A stretch of 64,000 nt of DNA from positions 124,001 through 188,000 of the forward strand of contig NZ_PRDG01000005.1 in the NCBI RefSeq assembly GCF_017883985.1, written 5' to 3'. A program made the translations under genes and the position numbers. Under the pieces are notes generated by a model. The model worked only from the letters and a program-made list of their open reading frames with translations. It was not told the origin of the DNA and ran no database searches. Below are positions 30,607-42,079 of this stretch, one piece after another. Every line of letters begins with the position of its first letter. The stretch's first letter is position 1. This DNA comes from Streptococcus oricebi (GTDB lineage: Bacteria > Bacillota > Bacilli > Lactobacillales > Streptococcaceae).

Positions 30607-31356
30607 ATGATACGGTATAAAGCGATTATTTCCTATGATGGCTATCGGTTTGCGGGCTTTCAGCGCCAACCTCATGCCAGAAGTGTCCAGGAGGAATTTG
30701 AAAACACCCTGACAAAAATCAATCGAGGCCAGGCTGTAACCATTCAAGGAGCTGGACGCACTGATAGCGGTGTCCATGCCCTGGGCCAGGTTTTGCATTT
30801 TGATTTGCCTCAGCTATACGATGAAGAGAAATTACGATTTGCTCTGGACACCCAGACGCCTGAGGATATTGCTGTTCGCTCCATTGAGTTAGTGGATAAA
30901 GACTTCCATGCTCGCTATAGCAAGCACAGCAAGACCTATGAATTTCTAGTAGATATTGGTCGTCCTAAAAATCCGCTAATGCGCCACTACGCCACTCCCT
31001 TTCCCTATCCCTTGGATATAGCCTTGCTAGAAAAAGCCCTTACTAAGCTGGAAGGAACCCATGACTTTACGGGGTTTACCGCTTCTGGAACGGCTGTAAA
31101 GGATAAGGTTAGGACGATTACAGAGGCTAGTTTGGAGTTTGACCAGGAGCGCCATTTGTTGATTTTTACCTTTTCTGGGAACGGTTTTCTTTATAAGCAA
31201 ATCCGTAATATGGTCGGAACCCTCTTGAAAATCGGCAATGGCCGGATGCCTCTGGAACAGATTGATAAAATTTTAGCCGAGAAAAATCGCCAGCTGGCTG
31301 GCCCGACAGCGGCTCCTAATGGTCTTTACTTAAAGGAGGTAAGATATGAGAGATGA
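30607..31356 (+). CDS. truA: tRNA pseudouridine(38-40) synthase TruA
   Basis: TruA makes pseudouridine at positions 38-40 of tRNA anticodon arms. The 249-residue protein has the catalytic aspartate in [14 protein letters not shown] (near residue 52) and [13 protein letters not shown] near 200. The gene overlaps the following kinase gene by 11 bp. It is followed by the same kinase / ECF / TIGR01440 order as in other streptococci. Confidence 0.97.
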   Translation: MIRYKAIISYDGYRFAGFQRQPHARSVQEEFENTLTKINRGQAVTIQGAGRTDSGVHALGQVLHFDLPQLYDEEKLRFALDTQTPEDIAVRSIELVDKDFHARYSKHSKTYEFLVDIGRPKNPLMRHYATPFPYPLDIALLEKALTKLEGTHDFTGFTASGTAVKDKVRTITEASLEFDQERHLLIFTFSGNGFLYKQIRNMVGTLLKIGNGRMPLEQIDKILAEKNRQLAGPTAAPNGLYLKEVRYER

Positions 31357-32119
31357 GATGATTCTAGCAATTTCTGGTAATGATATTTTTAGTGGTGGAG
31401 GCCTTTATGCCGACTTGACTACCTATACCAGTATGGGACAAAGAGGCTTTGTGGCAGTGACCTGCTTGACAGCTATGACCCAGGACGGTTTTGAGGTGAA
31501 AGCTGTTGCTGCTCCTACCTTTGCCCAAGAATTAGCCAGTCTAGAGGAAGTTCCTTTTTCGGTTATCAAGATTGGTCTCTTGCCCAATCCTGAGATTGCC
31601 GATTTAGCTCTGGACTTTGTGCGGGAGCGTGCAGAGCTTCCCCTGGTCTTAGATCCGGTTTTAGTTTGTAAGGAGAGTCATGATGTTGAGGTTAGCGCAC
31701 TCAGACGCGAGCTTATCAAATTCTTTCCTTACGCTAGCATCATCACTCCCAACCTAGCCGAGGCTCAAATCTTAGCTGATAGGGAGATTAAAAATTTGGC
31801 TGATATGAAAGAGGCGGCTCAAGAACTTCATGCCCTGGGAGCTCAGGCAGTTGTCATCAAGGGAGGGAGTCGTTTTGACCCAGAAAAGGCCATCGATGTC
31901 TTTTATGATGGCCAGACCCTAGAAGTCTTAGAGTCGCCTCTTCTTGACTCAAATAATGTCGGCGCGGGCTGTACTTTTGCCTCCAGCATTGCCAGCCACC
32001 TGGCCAAGGGAGAGAACTTGCTGCTTGCAGTAAAGGCAGCCAAGGCCTTTGTCTATCGCGCGATTCAAGATTCAGATGAATATGGAGTTGTCCAATATGA
32101 GAGAAAAAACAACCAATAA
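31346..32119 (+). CDS. Phosphomethylpyrimidine / pyridoxine kinase (ThiD/PdxK type)
   Basis: The 257-residue ribokinase-fold protein has an N-terminal [15 protein letters not shown] motif, [10 protein letters not shown] near 110, and the C-terminal anion-hole motif [12 protein letters not shown] near 205. It phosphorylates HMP, pyridoxine or pyridoxal; the adjacent ECF substrate-binding subunit supports salvage of an imported B6- or HMP-like vitamin. Family members cannot be separated by eye, so no symbol is given. Overlaps truA upstream and the ECF gene downstream. Confidence 0.88.
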   Translation: MRDEMILAISGNDIFSGGGLYADLTTYTSMGQRGFVAVTCLTAMTQDGFEVKAVAAPTFAQELASLEEVPFSVIKIGLLPNPEIADLALDFVRERAELPLVLDPVLVCKESHDVEVSALRRELIKFFPYASIITPNLAEAQILADREIKNLADMKEAAQELHALGAQAVVIKGGSRFDPEKAIDVFYDGQTLEVLESPLLDSNNVGAGCTFASSIASHLAKGENLLLAVKAAKAFVYRAIQDSDEYGVVQYERKNNQ

Positions 32120-32570
32120 AATCAGCCAACTTTCCCTCCTTATTGCCCTGACAATGATTCTGGGCTACTACCTAAAAGTTCCGACTCCTACTGGGATTTT
32201 GCCCCTCTTAGATGTCGGCGTTTTCCTAACAGCCTTTCTTTATGGTTCTAAGGAGGGGGCTCTAGTCGGGGGCCTGTCTGCTTTCTTGCTTGATTTGCTT
32301 TCAGGCTATCCCCAGTGGATGTTCTTTAGTCTATTTTTTCATGGTCTACAAGGTTACTTTGCCGGCTTTAAGGGGAAATCTCGACTGGTGGGGCTCTGTT
32401 TAGCCAGCCTAGTCATGGTGGCGGGTTATGCCCTAGCAGGTAGCTTGTTACATGGCTGGGGTGCTGCCCTAGCAGAGGTCCTTCCTAACTTCCTGCAAAA
32501 CCTCCTTGGTATCTTGCTGGCTTTGGGTCTAAAGAAAATCTTAGTTAGGCAAGTAGGCTGGACTAGTTAA
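32097..32570 (+). CDS. ECF transporter S component
   Basis: The 157-residue membrane protein has about six hydrophobic helices and starts [19 protein letters not shown]. It is the substrate-binding subunit of an energy-coupling-factor vitamin transporter; the shared EcfA/A'/T module is not in this window. The ATG at 32097 has a GGAG upstream, inside the end of the kinase gene (23-bp overlap). Context suggests a pyridoxine- or hydroxymethylpyrimidine-type substrate (HmpT-like), by inference. Confidence 0.88.
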   Translation: MREKTTNKISQLSLLIALTMILGYYLKVPTPTGILPLLDVGVFLTAFLYGSKEGALVGGLSAFLLDLLSGYPQWMFFSLFFHGLQGYFAGFKGKSRLVGLCLASLVMVAGYALAGSLLHGWGAALAEVLPNFLQNLLGILLALGLKKILVRQVGWTS

Positions 32571-32590
32571 GAAAGGATTTCAAGCAGAAA

Positions 32591-33157
32591 ATGGTAGATT
32601 TAAAATTGATAAAGGACCAGACTCAGACCATCCTCCTAGATGTCCTAGAAAAGGCCCAGCTCCGACCAGGACAAATCTTTGTTCTTGGCCTATCCTCAAG
32701 TGAAGTTCAGGGCAATCGCATCGGTCAAGCCTCCAGCCGAGAAATCGGCCAGGTCATAGTTAAGACTATCCTGGATATTTTGGACCAAAGACAACTATAT
32801 CTAGCCGTTCAAGGCTGCGAACACCTTAATCGAGCCCTAGTAGTGGAGCGGGCCTTGGCCGAGCAGAAGGATTTAGAAATTGTCAATGTCCTTCCTAGCC
32901 TGCATGCGGGTGGAAGCGGTCAATTAGCGGCCTTTGACTATATGCAGGATCCCGTTGAGGTAGAATTTATCCAAGCCCAGGCTGGTCTAGACATCGGAGA
33001 TACAGCGATTGGTATGCATGTTAAACATGTCCAAGTTCCAGTTAGACCGAGCCTAAGTCAGCTAGGAGCTGCCCATGTCACAGCTCTGGCCAGCCGGCCC
33101 AAGTTGATTGGCGGAGCTAGAGCCAACTATCACAGGGACCAGATTCGTAAGGCCTAG
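32591..33157 (+). CDS. TIGR01440 / DUF436 (UPF0340) family protein
   Basis: The 188-residue soluble protein is of the YwlG type, with [17 protein letters not shown] near residue 35, [12 protein letters not shown] near 76 and the [15 protein letters not shown] segment near 105. The family has no established reaction. It is 20 bp after the ECF S-component gene with AAGAAAGGA before the ATG, so it belongs to the truA operon. Confidence 0.88.
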   Translation: MVDLKLIKDQTQTILLDVLEKAQLRPGQIFVLGLSSSEVQGNRIGQASSREIGQVIVKTILDILDQRQLYLAVQGCEHLNRALVVERALAEQKDLEIVNVLPSLHAGGSGQLAAFDYMQDPVEVEFIQAQAGLDIGDTAIGMHVKHVQVPVRPSLSQLGAAHVTALASRPKLIGGARANYHRDQIRKA

Positions 33158-33194
33158 AGCCATAATGTCCTGCCTCTATTCTAGAAATTTTTAA

Positions 33195-33230
33195 TGAGAC
33201 TAGAGACTGTTGTCCTAGCCTCATTTTTTA
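33195..33230 (+). terminator. Terminator of the truA operon
   Basis: TGAG-A-CTAG pairs with CTAG-C-CTCA around an 11-nt loop; TTTTTT follows. Confidence 0.75.
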
Positions 33231-33376
33231 ACCAGGCAAGGTCTTTGGTCCCTCTCCTGTCTCGTCTGGGTCGAAACTTTTGTTTTGGCCCAAAAATTTT
33301 TCTCTAACATTTTGAAAAAAGCGCTATTTATGCTATAATGGATTGTAATTTAATAAATTTAAGGAGAAATGACAGA

Positions 33377-34660
33377 ATGTCTGTATCATTTGAGAATAAA
33401 GAAACAAACCGCGGTGTTTTGACCTTTACCATCGGTCAAGATGTAATCAAACCAGAATTGGACAAGGTTTTCAAGTCCGTTAAGAAAGATATTGCTGTAC
33501 CGGGCTTCCGTAAAGGACATATCCCACGTGCGGTCTTTAACCAAAAATTTGGCGAAGAAGCTCTTTATCAAGATACCCTCAACAATCTTCTGCCAGCAGC
33601 TTATGAAGCAGCTGTTAAAGAAGCAGGAATCGAAGTGGTTGCTCAACCTCAATTTGATGTTACCTCTATGGAAAAGGGTCAAGACTGGACCGTTACTGCC
33701 AATGTGATTACCAAGCCAGAAGTAAAATTAGGTGACTACAAGGACCTGACAGTTAGCGTAGAACTTTCAAAAGAAGTAGCTGATGAAGAAGTAGATGCCA
33801 AGGTAGAGAGCGCACGCAATAACTTGGCTGAATTGGTCCTGAAAGAAGATGCAGCGGCTGAAGGCGATACCGTAGTTATCGACTTTGTCGGCTCTGTTGA
33901 CGGTGTAGAATTTGACGGTGGTAAGGGTGACAACTACTCCCTTGAGCTGGGTAGCGGTCAATTTATCCCAGGCTTTGAAGATCAATTAGTCGGTCACAAG
34001 GCTGGTGAAACAGTTGATGTGGTGGTAACCTTCCCAGAAGACTACCAAGCAACTGATCTTGCAGGTAAAGAAGCAAAATTTGTAACAACTGTTCATGAAG
34101 TAAAAGCTAAGGAAGTTCCTGCCTTGGATGACGAATTAGCTAAGGATATCGATGAAGAAGTTGAAACACTGGCTGAATTGAAAGAAAAATACCGTCAGGA
34201 ATTGACAGAAGAAAAAGCAACTGCCTACCAAGATGCTCTTGAAGCAGCAGCCATTGATTCAGCCGTTGAAAATGCAGAAATCGTAGAATTACCAGCAGAA
34301 ATGATTGACGAAGAAGTACACCGCTCAATCAATGAGTTCCTGGGCAATATGCAACGCCAAGGTATCTCACCTGAAATGTACTTCCAAATCACTGGTACCA
34401 GTCAAGATGACCTCCACAAGCAATATGAGGCAGATGCTGAAAAGCGGACCAAGACTAACCTAGTGATTGAAGCTGTTGCTAAGGCTGAAGGTTTTGAAGC
34501 AAGTCAAGACGAAATCAACACTGAAGTGGAAACCCTAGCCAACGACTACAATATGGAAGTAGAGCGCGTGCGTGAACTCCTTTCAGAGGAAATGCTGAAA
34601 CATGATATTGCAATCAAAAAAGCAGTAGAGTTAATTACTAGCACAGCTAAGGTGAAATAA
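33377..34660 (+). CDS. tig: Trigger factor
   Basis: Trigger factor is the ribosome-bound chaperone with peptidyl-prolyl isomerase activity. The 427-residue protein has the ribosome-docking loop GFRKGHIPR near residue 45, an FKBP domain (about 150-235, [10 protein letters not shown] to [12 protein letters not shown]) and a helical C-terminal arm. The ATG at 33377 gives MSVSFENKE, the normal start; the upstream in-frame extension overlaps the promoter (extended -10 TGC-TATAAT at 33331-33339). Confidence 0.98.
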   Translation: MSVSFENKETNRGVLTFTIGQDVIKPELDKVFKSVKKDIAVPGFRKGHIPRAVFNQKFGEEALYQDTLNNLLPAAYEAAVKEAGIEVVAQPQFDVTSMEKGQDWTVTANVITKPEVKLGDYKDLTVSVELSKEVADEEVDAKVESARNNLAELVLKEDAAAEGDTVVIDFVGSVDGVEFDGGKGDNYSLELGSGQFIPGFEDQLVGHKAGETVDVVVTFPEDYQATDLAGKEAKFVTTVHEVKAKEVPALDDELAKDIDEEVETLAELKEKYRQELTEEKATAYQDALEAAAIDSAVENAEIVELPAEMIDEEVHRSINEFLGNMQRQGISPEMYFQITGTSQDDLHKQYEADAEKRTKTNLVIEAVAKAEGFEASQDEINTEVETLANDYNMEVERVRELLSEEMLKHDIAIKKAVELITSTAKVK

Positions 34661-34683
34661 TTTAAAAAATCTAGATAAATTCT

Positions 34684-34715
34684 AGAGGTTGAGGAATCTT
34701 CCCAACCTCTTTTAC
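34684..34715 (+). terminator. Terminator after tig
   Basis: AGAGGTTGAGG pairs with CCCAACCTCT over a short AATCTT loop; CTTTTAC follows. Confidence 0.7.
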
Positions 34716-34750
34716 TATCTGATTTTTAGCTTGAAAAGAGAAAATTCCCT

Positions 34751-34779
34751 TTGACGAAAGGGAAAATTTATCGTACAAT
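34751..34779 (+). promoter_or_regulatory. rpoE promoter
   Basis: TTGACG, 17 bp, TACAAT, 63 bp before the TTG start codon. Confidence 0.75.
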
Positions 34780-34842
34780 AGAAAGAGCGAAAAAATTACA
34801 AGTAAAATCGAATTTTACCCTATTTTATGAAGGAGACCAATT

Positions 34843-37204
<2,362 letters not shown>

Positions 37205-37209
37205 TCATT

Positions 37210-37248
37210 TAAAGGAAGTGCCAATTGTTTGGTGGCTTTCTTTTTTTG
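37210..37248 (+). terminator. Terminator after pyrG
   Basis: GGAAGTGCCA pairs with TGGTGGCTTTC; TTTTTTT follows. Confidence 0.7.
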
Positions 37249-37249
37249 C

Positions 37250-37278
37250 TTGACAATTTGTTTTTTGAAAATTATAAT
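37250..37278 (+). promoter_or_regulatory. Promoter of LXG module 1
   Basis: TTGACA, 17 bp, TATAAT, a perfect consensus, in the T-run of the pyrG terminator. The ~130-nt leader carries a CAAGTT/AACTTG hairpin (37339-37357). Confidence 0.85.
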
Positions 37279-37415
37279 GGAAGTGTAAAGTTAATAATAT
37301 TATTCTATGAAAAAGGGGTAATAAATAAAAGAAAGGAGCAAGTTTGTTACGAACTTGTTACCAGTTCTTTTGTTTATGCCCTTTTTTGTGATTTTGTGAC
37401 ATGGAGGGACCGAAA

Positions 37416-37700
37416 ATGCCAGATGGAATTCAAAGTGATGCAAGTATAGCATCCAAGCATGCAACAGCTATTGCTAAAAGTTTAGCAGCGCTCAGTTCTG
37501 ATTTGCCTACTAAAGATACAAGTAGTCACTTACAAGGAAATGAAAGTGCTAAAACAACGATTGATAAGCAAGCCTCCTTTTCTGGTGAGCTTTCAAGCAA
37601 GTTAGGAACCTTTGTTGGCTTGATTAAAGGAGTTCATAGTGATTTTCAAGTCATGGATGAAGAGATTAGCCAAGATGTACAAGCAAGTGGTGAGAAGTAA
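37416..37700 (+). CDS. WXG100-like T7SS partner (Lap1-like, TIGR04197/DUF3130)
   Basis: The 94-residue helical protein begins MPDGIQSDASIASKHATAIA and resembles the small SACOL2603/DUF3130 proteins placed just before LXG toxin genes. In S. intermedius such proteins (Lap1) join Lap2 and the LXG domain in a complex that docks on the T7SS. The ATG at 37416 has GGAGGG eight bases before; the ATG 15 bp upstream lies before that site. It is the first gene of a six-gene module and may itself be exported. Confidence 0.75.
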   Translation: MPDGIQSDASIASKHATAIAKSLAALSSDLPTKDTSSHLQGNESAKTTIDKQASFSGELSSKLGTFVGLIKGVHSDFQVMDEEISQDVQASGEK

Positions 37701-37712
37701 GCGAGGGATTAG

Positions 37713-38084
37713 ATGGGAAAAAGCCTACAGGATATTGAGGAAGAAAGAAGACAGGCCTTTCGCTCTTTAGACGAATTGGATCGACAAAAAAAGGAAATCA
37801 ATCGTTTAGAGTTCCAGACAGAAGATTTATATGCTGAAAGTATCTTTGCTTTAAAGCAGCTGGACTATCTCCCCCTTGGTAGTCGCGATACCATGAATCT
37901 ATATGATGTCTTATCTGCAAGCGAGAGGAATCAGACCTTGATTTTTCTAGATATAGATGATGCGAGAAATAAATTGAAAAAACAGGAAAGGCAAGTGGAA
38001 GATCGAATCGATGAACTTGGAAGAGACTACCGTTTAACCTTGGAGAATCAAACAAATAGGAAGGAAAGAAGCTATGGGAATTAA
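37713..38084 (+). CDS. Lap2-like (DUF3958-type) T7SS chaperone
   Basis: The 123-residue charged protein is predicted as two long helices with a turn near residue 60 (LPLGSRDTMN). It sits between the Lap1-like gene and the LXG gene, overlapping the latter by 11 bp, the order known for LXG loci. No membrane segment. Function inferred from position and composition. Confidence 0.7.
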   Translation: MGKSLQDIEEERRQAFRSLDELDRQKKEINRLEFQTEDLYAESIFALKQLDYLPLGSRDTMNLYDVLSASERNQTLIFLDIDDARNKLKKQERQVEDRIDELGRDYRLTLENQTNRKERSYGN

Positions 38085-39777
38085 AATGGATTTGGGCTCA
38101 TCGCAAGGACAGGCAGGAACAGTATCTAGTTTGTCTGCCGTTCGTATTGCAGCTTATGAAGCTGCTATCAAAGCCTTGACAGATTTCGCCAATGAAAGTG
38201 AATTAAAAGGTACGGCCTATGATAGTGCTAAAAATTACGCTCTGAAATTTTGTGTACCTCTTTTTCAAGCAGCTGTTTTGTATGAGGAAGGGGCAGAAGT
38301 GGCAATTGGAAAGATTCCCTCTGGCTATACGTCAGAGGTTGGTGGTGAAAGTTTAGACCAAGATGTCTTGGAGACACAGATTAAGGCCTACGAATCGTCC
38401 ATTGCAAGCGACCAGAAGAGTCTTGACATAAAAATTTTAAATGAATCTACAATCTCTAGTTTGCAGGACTCCATAGCCAATACTCAGGCCCTTAAAAATG
38501 AATTGCAAGAGAAACTCAATAAACTAATTGCCTTTGACGCAACTTCGGCGACTTATTTTACCGAATTGCCAAGCCTAGAAAGTGCTGTCAGTCAAGGCTT
38601 GTCTCAAATGACAAATGAGTTTACCGATTTTGACGGCAGTTTTGATGTCCCCCCAGTAGAGCAAATAGCCTGGACAGAGCAGATTGCAAAAAATTGGGAG
38701 CAAAGGGAACAACAGAAGAAGAAAGAATCTAAAAAACTTGAGGACGCAGCGACTGCATTGGGGATTTCCGTAGGAGATCTTCTTAAGATCTTGTCTGAGG
38801 TTCAGGATGGTTCAGGTAAAATGATTCAGCTAGCAGATCTTGCTGTTGATGCTCGTAATATGAATGTGACTCTAAATGGAAAAGAGCTTAGGATAGATGG
38901 TGATAGAGTTCTTTGGGGTAGAAAACCACTCTATAATATAAAAACAGGAGAATTATATCATCAAGGAGAACTGCTTAGAGATGCTGACGTTAAACACCGC
39001 GACCGCACCCGTTATGAGAGGAATATCCTAAAATCTCGATTTGATGATGGTAAAATTACCCCTCCTGATATGACCGATTATCATTACTCTGCCGACCTTA
39101 GAAGGGCGATTTCGGGGCTAGGAGATGATTATAAAGCTCTGAAGGACATGGCTAAGTTGAGTTATGAAAGATTTGTACTGGGAGCCCAGGTCTTTGGCTG
39201 GGATGGTGTGAATAAGGCTGCTAAATTAAATTATAAGGATTTAAAGGACCTTGCAAAGGCAAGTATGGACAGGTTGAAAGATGCAGCTCAATTTAATCCT
39301 CATGAACTAGGCAAGGCCGCCGCAACGAGCTTTAAAGATGCCATCAATCCAATCAATGATTTTAAAGGCTGGGGCGATGCTACTAAACTCGGTAAATTTG
39401 CTAAAGGCTTAGGGATTGTAGGAACTGCCCTGACCGTTGGGACTAACGCATCTAAGATAGATTTTTCTGACGGTATACAATATCGTGAAGGACGAGATTT
39501 TGTTTTGGATACTAGTGTGGATCTTGCAGCAGGAGCGGCCGCAGCAGGGGCCGGAGCAGCAGTCGGTTCTATGTTCTTACCACCACTAGGAACAGTTGTT
39601 GGAGCTGGCGTTGGTCTCGGGCTCAGTGTAGCAGCGAATAGTTGGAAATTTAACATAAATGGTAAGGAAAAGAGTCTGGTTGATATTGGAAAAGATGGTG
39701 TAAAGGAACTGGCTAATGTTGTGGAGGGTATCGGATCTAATATTGCGAACGGTATTCAGTCCCTTTTTGGCGGCTAA
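38074..39777 (+). CDS. LXG-domain T7SS effector with glycine-zipper C-terminus
   Basis: The 567-residue protein has an N-terminal LXG domain (about 1-200; Leu-Lys-Gly at 44-46 in ESELKGTAYDSAK, then coiled coil), a middle region to about 480 without recognised motif, and a C-terminal glycine-zipper stretch (about 484-521, alternating Ala/Gly and Gly-x-Gly-x). Such segments insert in membranes in other LXG toxins such as TelE. It probably depolarises or permeabilises competitor membranes after T7SS export. The following multi-pass membrane gene fits as immunity. The T7SS apparatus genes are not in the window. Confidence 0.85.
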   Translation: MGIKMDLGSSQGQAGTVSSLSAVRIAAYEAAIKALTDFANESELKGTAYDSAKNYALKFCVPLFQAAVLYEEGAEVAIGKIPSGYTSEVGGESLDQDVLETQIKAYESSIASDQKSLDIKILNESTISSLQDSIANTQALKNELQEKLNKLIAFDATSATYFTELPSLESAVSQGLSQMTNEFTDFDGSFDVPPVEQIAWTEQIAKNWEQREQQKKKESKKLEDAATALGISVGDLLKILSEVQDGSGKMIQLADLAVDARNMNVTLNGKELRIDGDRVLWGRKPLYNIKTGELYHQGELLRDADVKHRDRTRYERNILKSRFDDGKITPPDMTDYHYSADLRRAISGLGDDYKALKDMAKLSYERFVLGAQVFGWDGVNKAAKLNYKDLKDLAKASMDRLKDAAQFNPHELGKAAATSFKDAINPINDFKGWGDATKLGKFAKGLGIVGTALTVGTNASKIDFSDGIQYREGRDFVLDTSVDLAAGAAAAGAGAAVGSMFLPPLGTVVGAGVGLGLSVAANSWKFNINGKEKSLVDIGKDGVKELANVVEGIGSNIANGIQSLFGG

Positions 39778-39827
39778 TGATGTCGAGCGTTTCGTAAATA
39801 GAATTCAGTCTATATTTGAGGTAGTAT

Positions 39828-40781
39828 ATGAATAAAAACAAGCAAGACATAGTACAGCTGAATGAAGCCTATTTTAAATCTTTAGCAAACAGTCGGGCTT
39901 CCATTAGTATGTTAAATCTTTCTTTCGTCGGTTTGCTGATTTCTTTAATCAATCTCTATCCTCCCTATGCTCTACTGACTTTAGTTCAAGGCATCAATCC
40001 TATGGAGAATGGATTTTATCTATTTTTATTAGTTATCAGTGTTTTGCTACTCTTTTGTAGCTTCTTGTCTAGGCTGAATGGCTTGATTTATAAACATCAA
40101 GTTTTTAGCACATCGGTGCTTTTGCTTATGATGACGCTGTTGCTCCTGTCTTTCATCATCATGGGGCATGGATTTGCAGTTTATTCATCAACAGACTTAA
40201 ATCTGGGCAGTCCTCTGTCAAACCTATATTTTGTTTTGACATTCAGTTTTTTTCTGATTTGTATGGTTTACAATGTTTCTTGGTTGAAAAAACAGCTAAG
40301 TCTAGGCTTTTCAAATAAACGAGCAGCAGCTAATTTTTTGGCAAGCAAGGGCGTTTATCAATCTGCTTCTTTGTGGTTCATTTTTGGTTTTAGTCTGATT
40401 GGTAGCCTGCTAACTGGCTTTGTCAAACAATTTCTAGGCTTTGCGCTTAGCATCTTATTATTAGCTAGTTTTTCTCGATTGCTTATAGAGGTCTCCTACC
40501 TGATTTTTCTTAAGACTAAAAATAAGGTTTATTGGGAAAAATTTACCCAGCAAGAAAAGCAAAGAACCTTTCTAAAAAAACTCTCTTTGAAATCAACCAG
40601 CCTTCGATTGGTGATAGAAGGTGCTGTTTGCTTGTCTGCCCTTTGGGCAGTTGGCACACATCAGCTAAAAGAGGGAGCATATACTCTGATAAGAGTAGTT
40701 GTGATACTTTTTGTCTTAGATTGTTTGATCAGTTTTATCAGGTGGTTCATTGCAAAAAGTAAGAAAGAGGGAATAAAATGA
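39828..40781 (+). CDS. Multi-pass membrane protein, candidate immunity to LXG effector 1
   Basis: The 317-residue protein has about eight hydrophobic helices (first near residues 25-45) and loops rich in Lys/Ser, with no known domain. It follows the pore-type LXG toxin gene by 50 bp and overlaps the next gene by 4 bp. A membrane immunity protein would be expected for a membrane-acting toxin, so this role is inferred. Confidence 0.7.
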   Translation: MNKNKQDIVQLNEAYFKSLANSRASISMLNLSFVGLLISLINLYPPYALLTLVQGINPMENGFYLFLLVISVLLLFCSFLSRLNGLIYKHQVFSTSVLLLMMTLLLLSFIIMGHGFAVYSSTDLNLGSPLSNLYFVLTFSFFLICMVYNVSWLKKQLSLGFSNKRAAANFLASKGVYQSASLWFIFGFSLIGSLLTGFVKQFLGFALSILLLASFSRLLIEVSYLIFLKTKNKVYWEKFTQQEKQRTFLKKLSLKSTSLRLVIEGAVCLSALWAVGTHQLKEGAYTLIRVVVILFVLDCLISFIRWFIAKSKKEGIK

Positions 40782-41215
40782 AATTTAAAACAAGAGAATT
40801 AAGTCTAAAAAATGTTATCGGTTTTCATTTGGCAGTAGATTTTAAAAAAGATGTATTTAAGCAGGTTGTAGATGGGGCAACTGCCTTTAAAAAAGAAATG
40901 CTCCAGAATGGCTACTATACTGATGGTCCGGCTTATTTTACTTATTTGCCAGGTCAAGAGACAATCTCCGTTTTTACAACGATAGGCAACAAAGTGAATT
41001 TGGTAGGGGAAACTCCGTCTAATGTCTTTTTCCAAGAACAGCTTGCTTTCACAACAGCTTATTATTACCGACACTATGATCAGGAAGAGCCCATTCCTTA
41101 TGAGGCTATCCAAGAAGAAATAGAGAAGGCAGGTTTAGACTTGAAAAATATTTACCATGTCGTCCTGAACCTCTATGGCGATAGTATTATTGATTTGTAT
41201 TGTGAGGTTGAATAG
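40778..41215 (+). CDS. DUF5085-like protein of LXG module 1 (copy 1)
   Basis: The 145-residue soluble protein, alpha/beta in appearance, contains GYYTDGPAYFTYLP near residue 45 and resembles its 147-residue neighbour. I associate this pattern with DUF5085/GyrI-like small proteins found beside LXG genes; this is recall, not a search. AAAGAGGGAATAAA precedes the ATG and it overlaps the membrane-protein gene by 4 bp. Confidence 0.65.
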   Translation: MKFKTRELSLKNVIGFHLAVDFKKDVFKQVVDGATAFKKEMLQNGYYTDGPAYFTYLPGQETISVFTTIGNKVNLVGETPSNVFFQEQLAFTTAYYYRHYDQEEPIPYEAIQEEIEKAGLDLKNIYHVVLNLYGDSIIDLYCEVE

Positions 41216-41217
41216 CT

Positions 41218-41661
41218 ATGAAATTATTACCTAATGTAGAAGTTGTCGACCGATTGGCTTATCAGAATGTGGTTAGAAAGCGCTCCTCTTTTCATTATAG
41301 TGAAATGGAGGAGCATATGCAGCAGTTTATTTCAGGGGTTTTGAACGCAGGTTATCGTTTAAAAGGACCTTTCTTCTACAGTTTGAATAATCTTCCTATG
41401 GATGAGATAGTAGACATCGAAATGTTCCTTCCTATTTTTGACTCGGTTTTTCAACTGGAAGGGTATGACTTTTCCTCCTACTTTCTAATAGAAAATTTAT
41501 TTAAAACAGTGGTGCTCCATGATTTTGAGAATCTCACTGAATTGGCCTATGCCGAATTGGTCGCAACGATTAAAGAAAATCATTTAGAAATCAATACGCC
41601 CTTCTATCATATTTTACCTAAGACAGACTTGAAATATGTAGAAGTGCTAGTGGGTTTTTAA
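41218..41661 (+). CDS. DUF5085-like protein of LXG module 1 (copy 2)
   Basis: The 147-residue protein shares layout with the preceding one (GYRLKGPFFYSLNNLP matches the GYYTDGPAYFTYLP position; C-terminal FYHILPKTDLKYVEVLVGF resembles the VVLNLYGDSIIDLYCEV end). The start lies 2 bp after the preceding stop codon. Tandem paralogues suggest a heteromeric accessory or immunity factor. Confidence 0.65.
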   Translation: MKLLPNVEVVDRLAYQNVVRKRSSFHYSEMEEHMQQFISGVLNAGYRLKGPFFYSLNNLPMDEIVDIEMFLPIFDSVFQLEGYDFSSYFLIENLFKTVVLHDFENLTELAYAELVATIKENHLEINTPFYHILPKTDLKYVEVLVGF

Positions 41662-41764
41662 AAGCCAAGAAAGGTGGGAAAAGCCGAGTGGATAAGTGAA
41701 GAGAAGTGGGAGATTAGCTCTTACTTCTTTTTCTTTCTTCTCACAAAAAAGAGAGAAAAAAGTA

Positions 41765-41793
41765 TTGACAGTGGGGTCCTTAGATGTTATACT
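41765..41793 (+). promoter_or_regulatory. tRNA-Leu promoter
   Basis: TTGACA, 17 bp, TATACT, 18 bp before the tRNA. Confidence 0.85.
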
Positions 41794-41810
41794 ATTCAAG
41801 TACCCAATTT

Positions 41811-41896
41811 GCGGGGGTGGCGGAATTGGCAGACGCGCAGGATTAAGGATCCTGTGACCGCTTTAGGTCGTGAGGGTTCAAGTCCCTCTCTCCGCA
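41811..41896 (+). tRNA. tRNA-Leu (anticodon AAG)
   Basis: An 86-nt class II tRNA. Acceptor GCGGGGG/TCTCCGC (two wobble pairs), D-arm GGCGGAATTGGCAGACGC, anticodon stem CAGGA/TCCTG with loop TTAAGGA, long variable arm, T-arm GAGGGTTCAAGTCCCTC. CCA is not encoded. Terminator AAGACTAGC/GCTAGTCTT plus T6 follows (41901-41930). Confidence 0.95.
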
Positions 41897-41900
41897 GAGC

Positions 41901-41930
41901 AAGACTAGCTTAGGCTAGTCTTTTTTCTTT
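41901..41930 (+). terminator. Terminator after tRNA-Leu
   Basis: A 9-bp perfect stem AAGACTAGC / GCTAGTCTT with TTAG loop, then a T-run. Confidence 0.9.
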
Positions 41931-42079
41931 TTGCTGAATAAATCCTCTTGCTAAAATCAGACAGGTAAACCATGTAAACGATTTCAGCTTGTGTCGGAGC
42001 TAGCTTTTTATCATAAAAAGTGATAAAATAAACAATGTAAAGGGTGAAAATCCTAAAAAATATATAGGAGGCCTAACAA

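Noticed and set aside
41674..41913. 79-codon ORF
   Set aside because: It runs through the tRNA-Leu gene and its promoter; chance frame.
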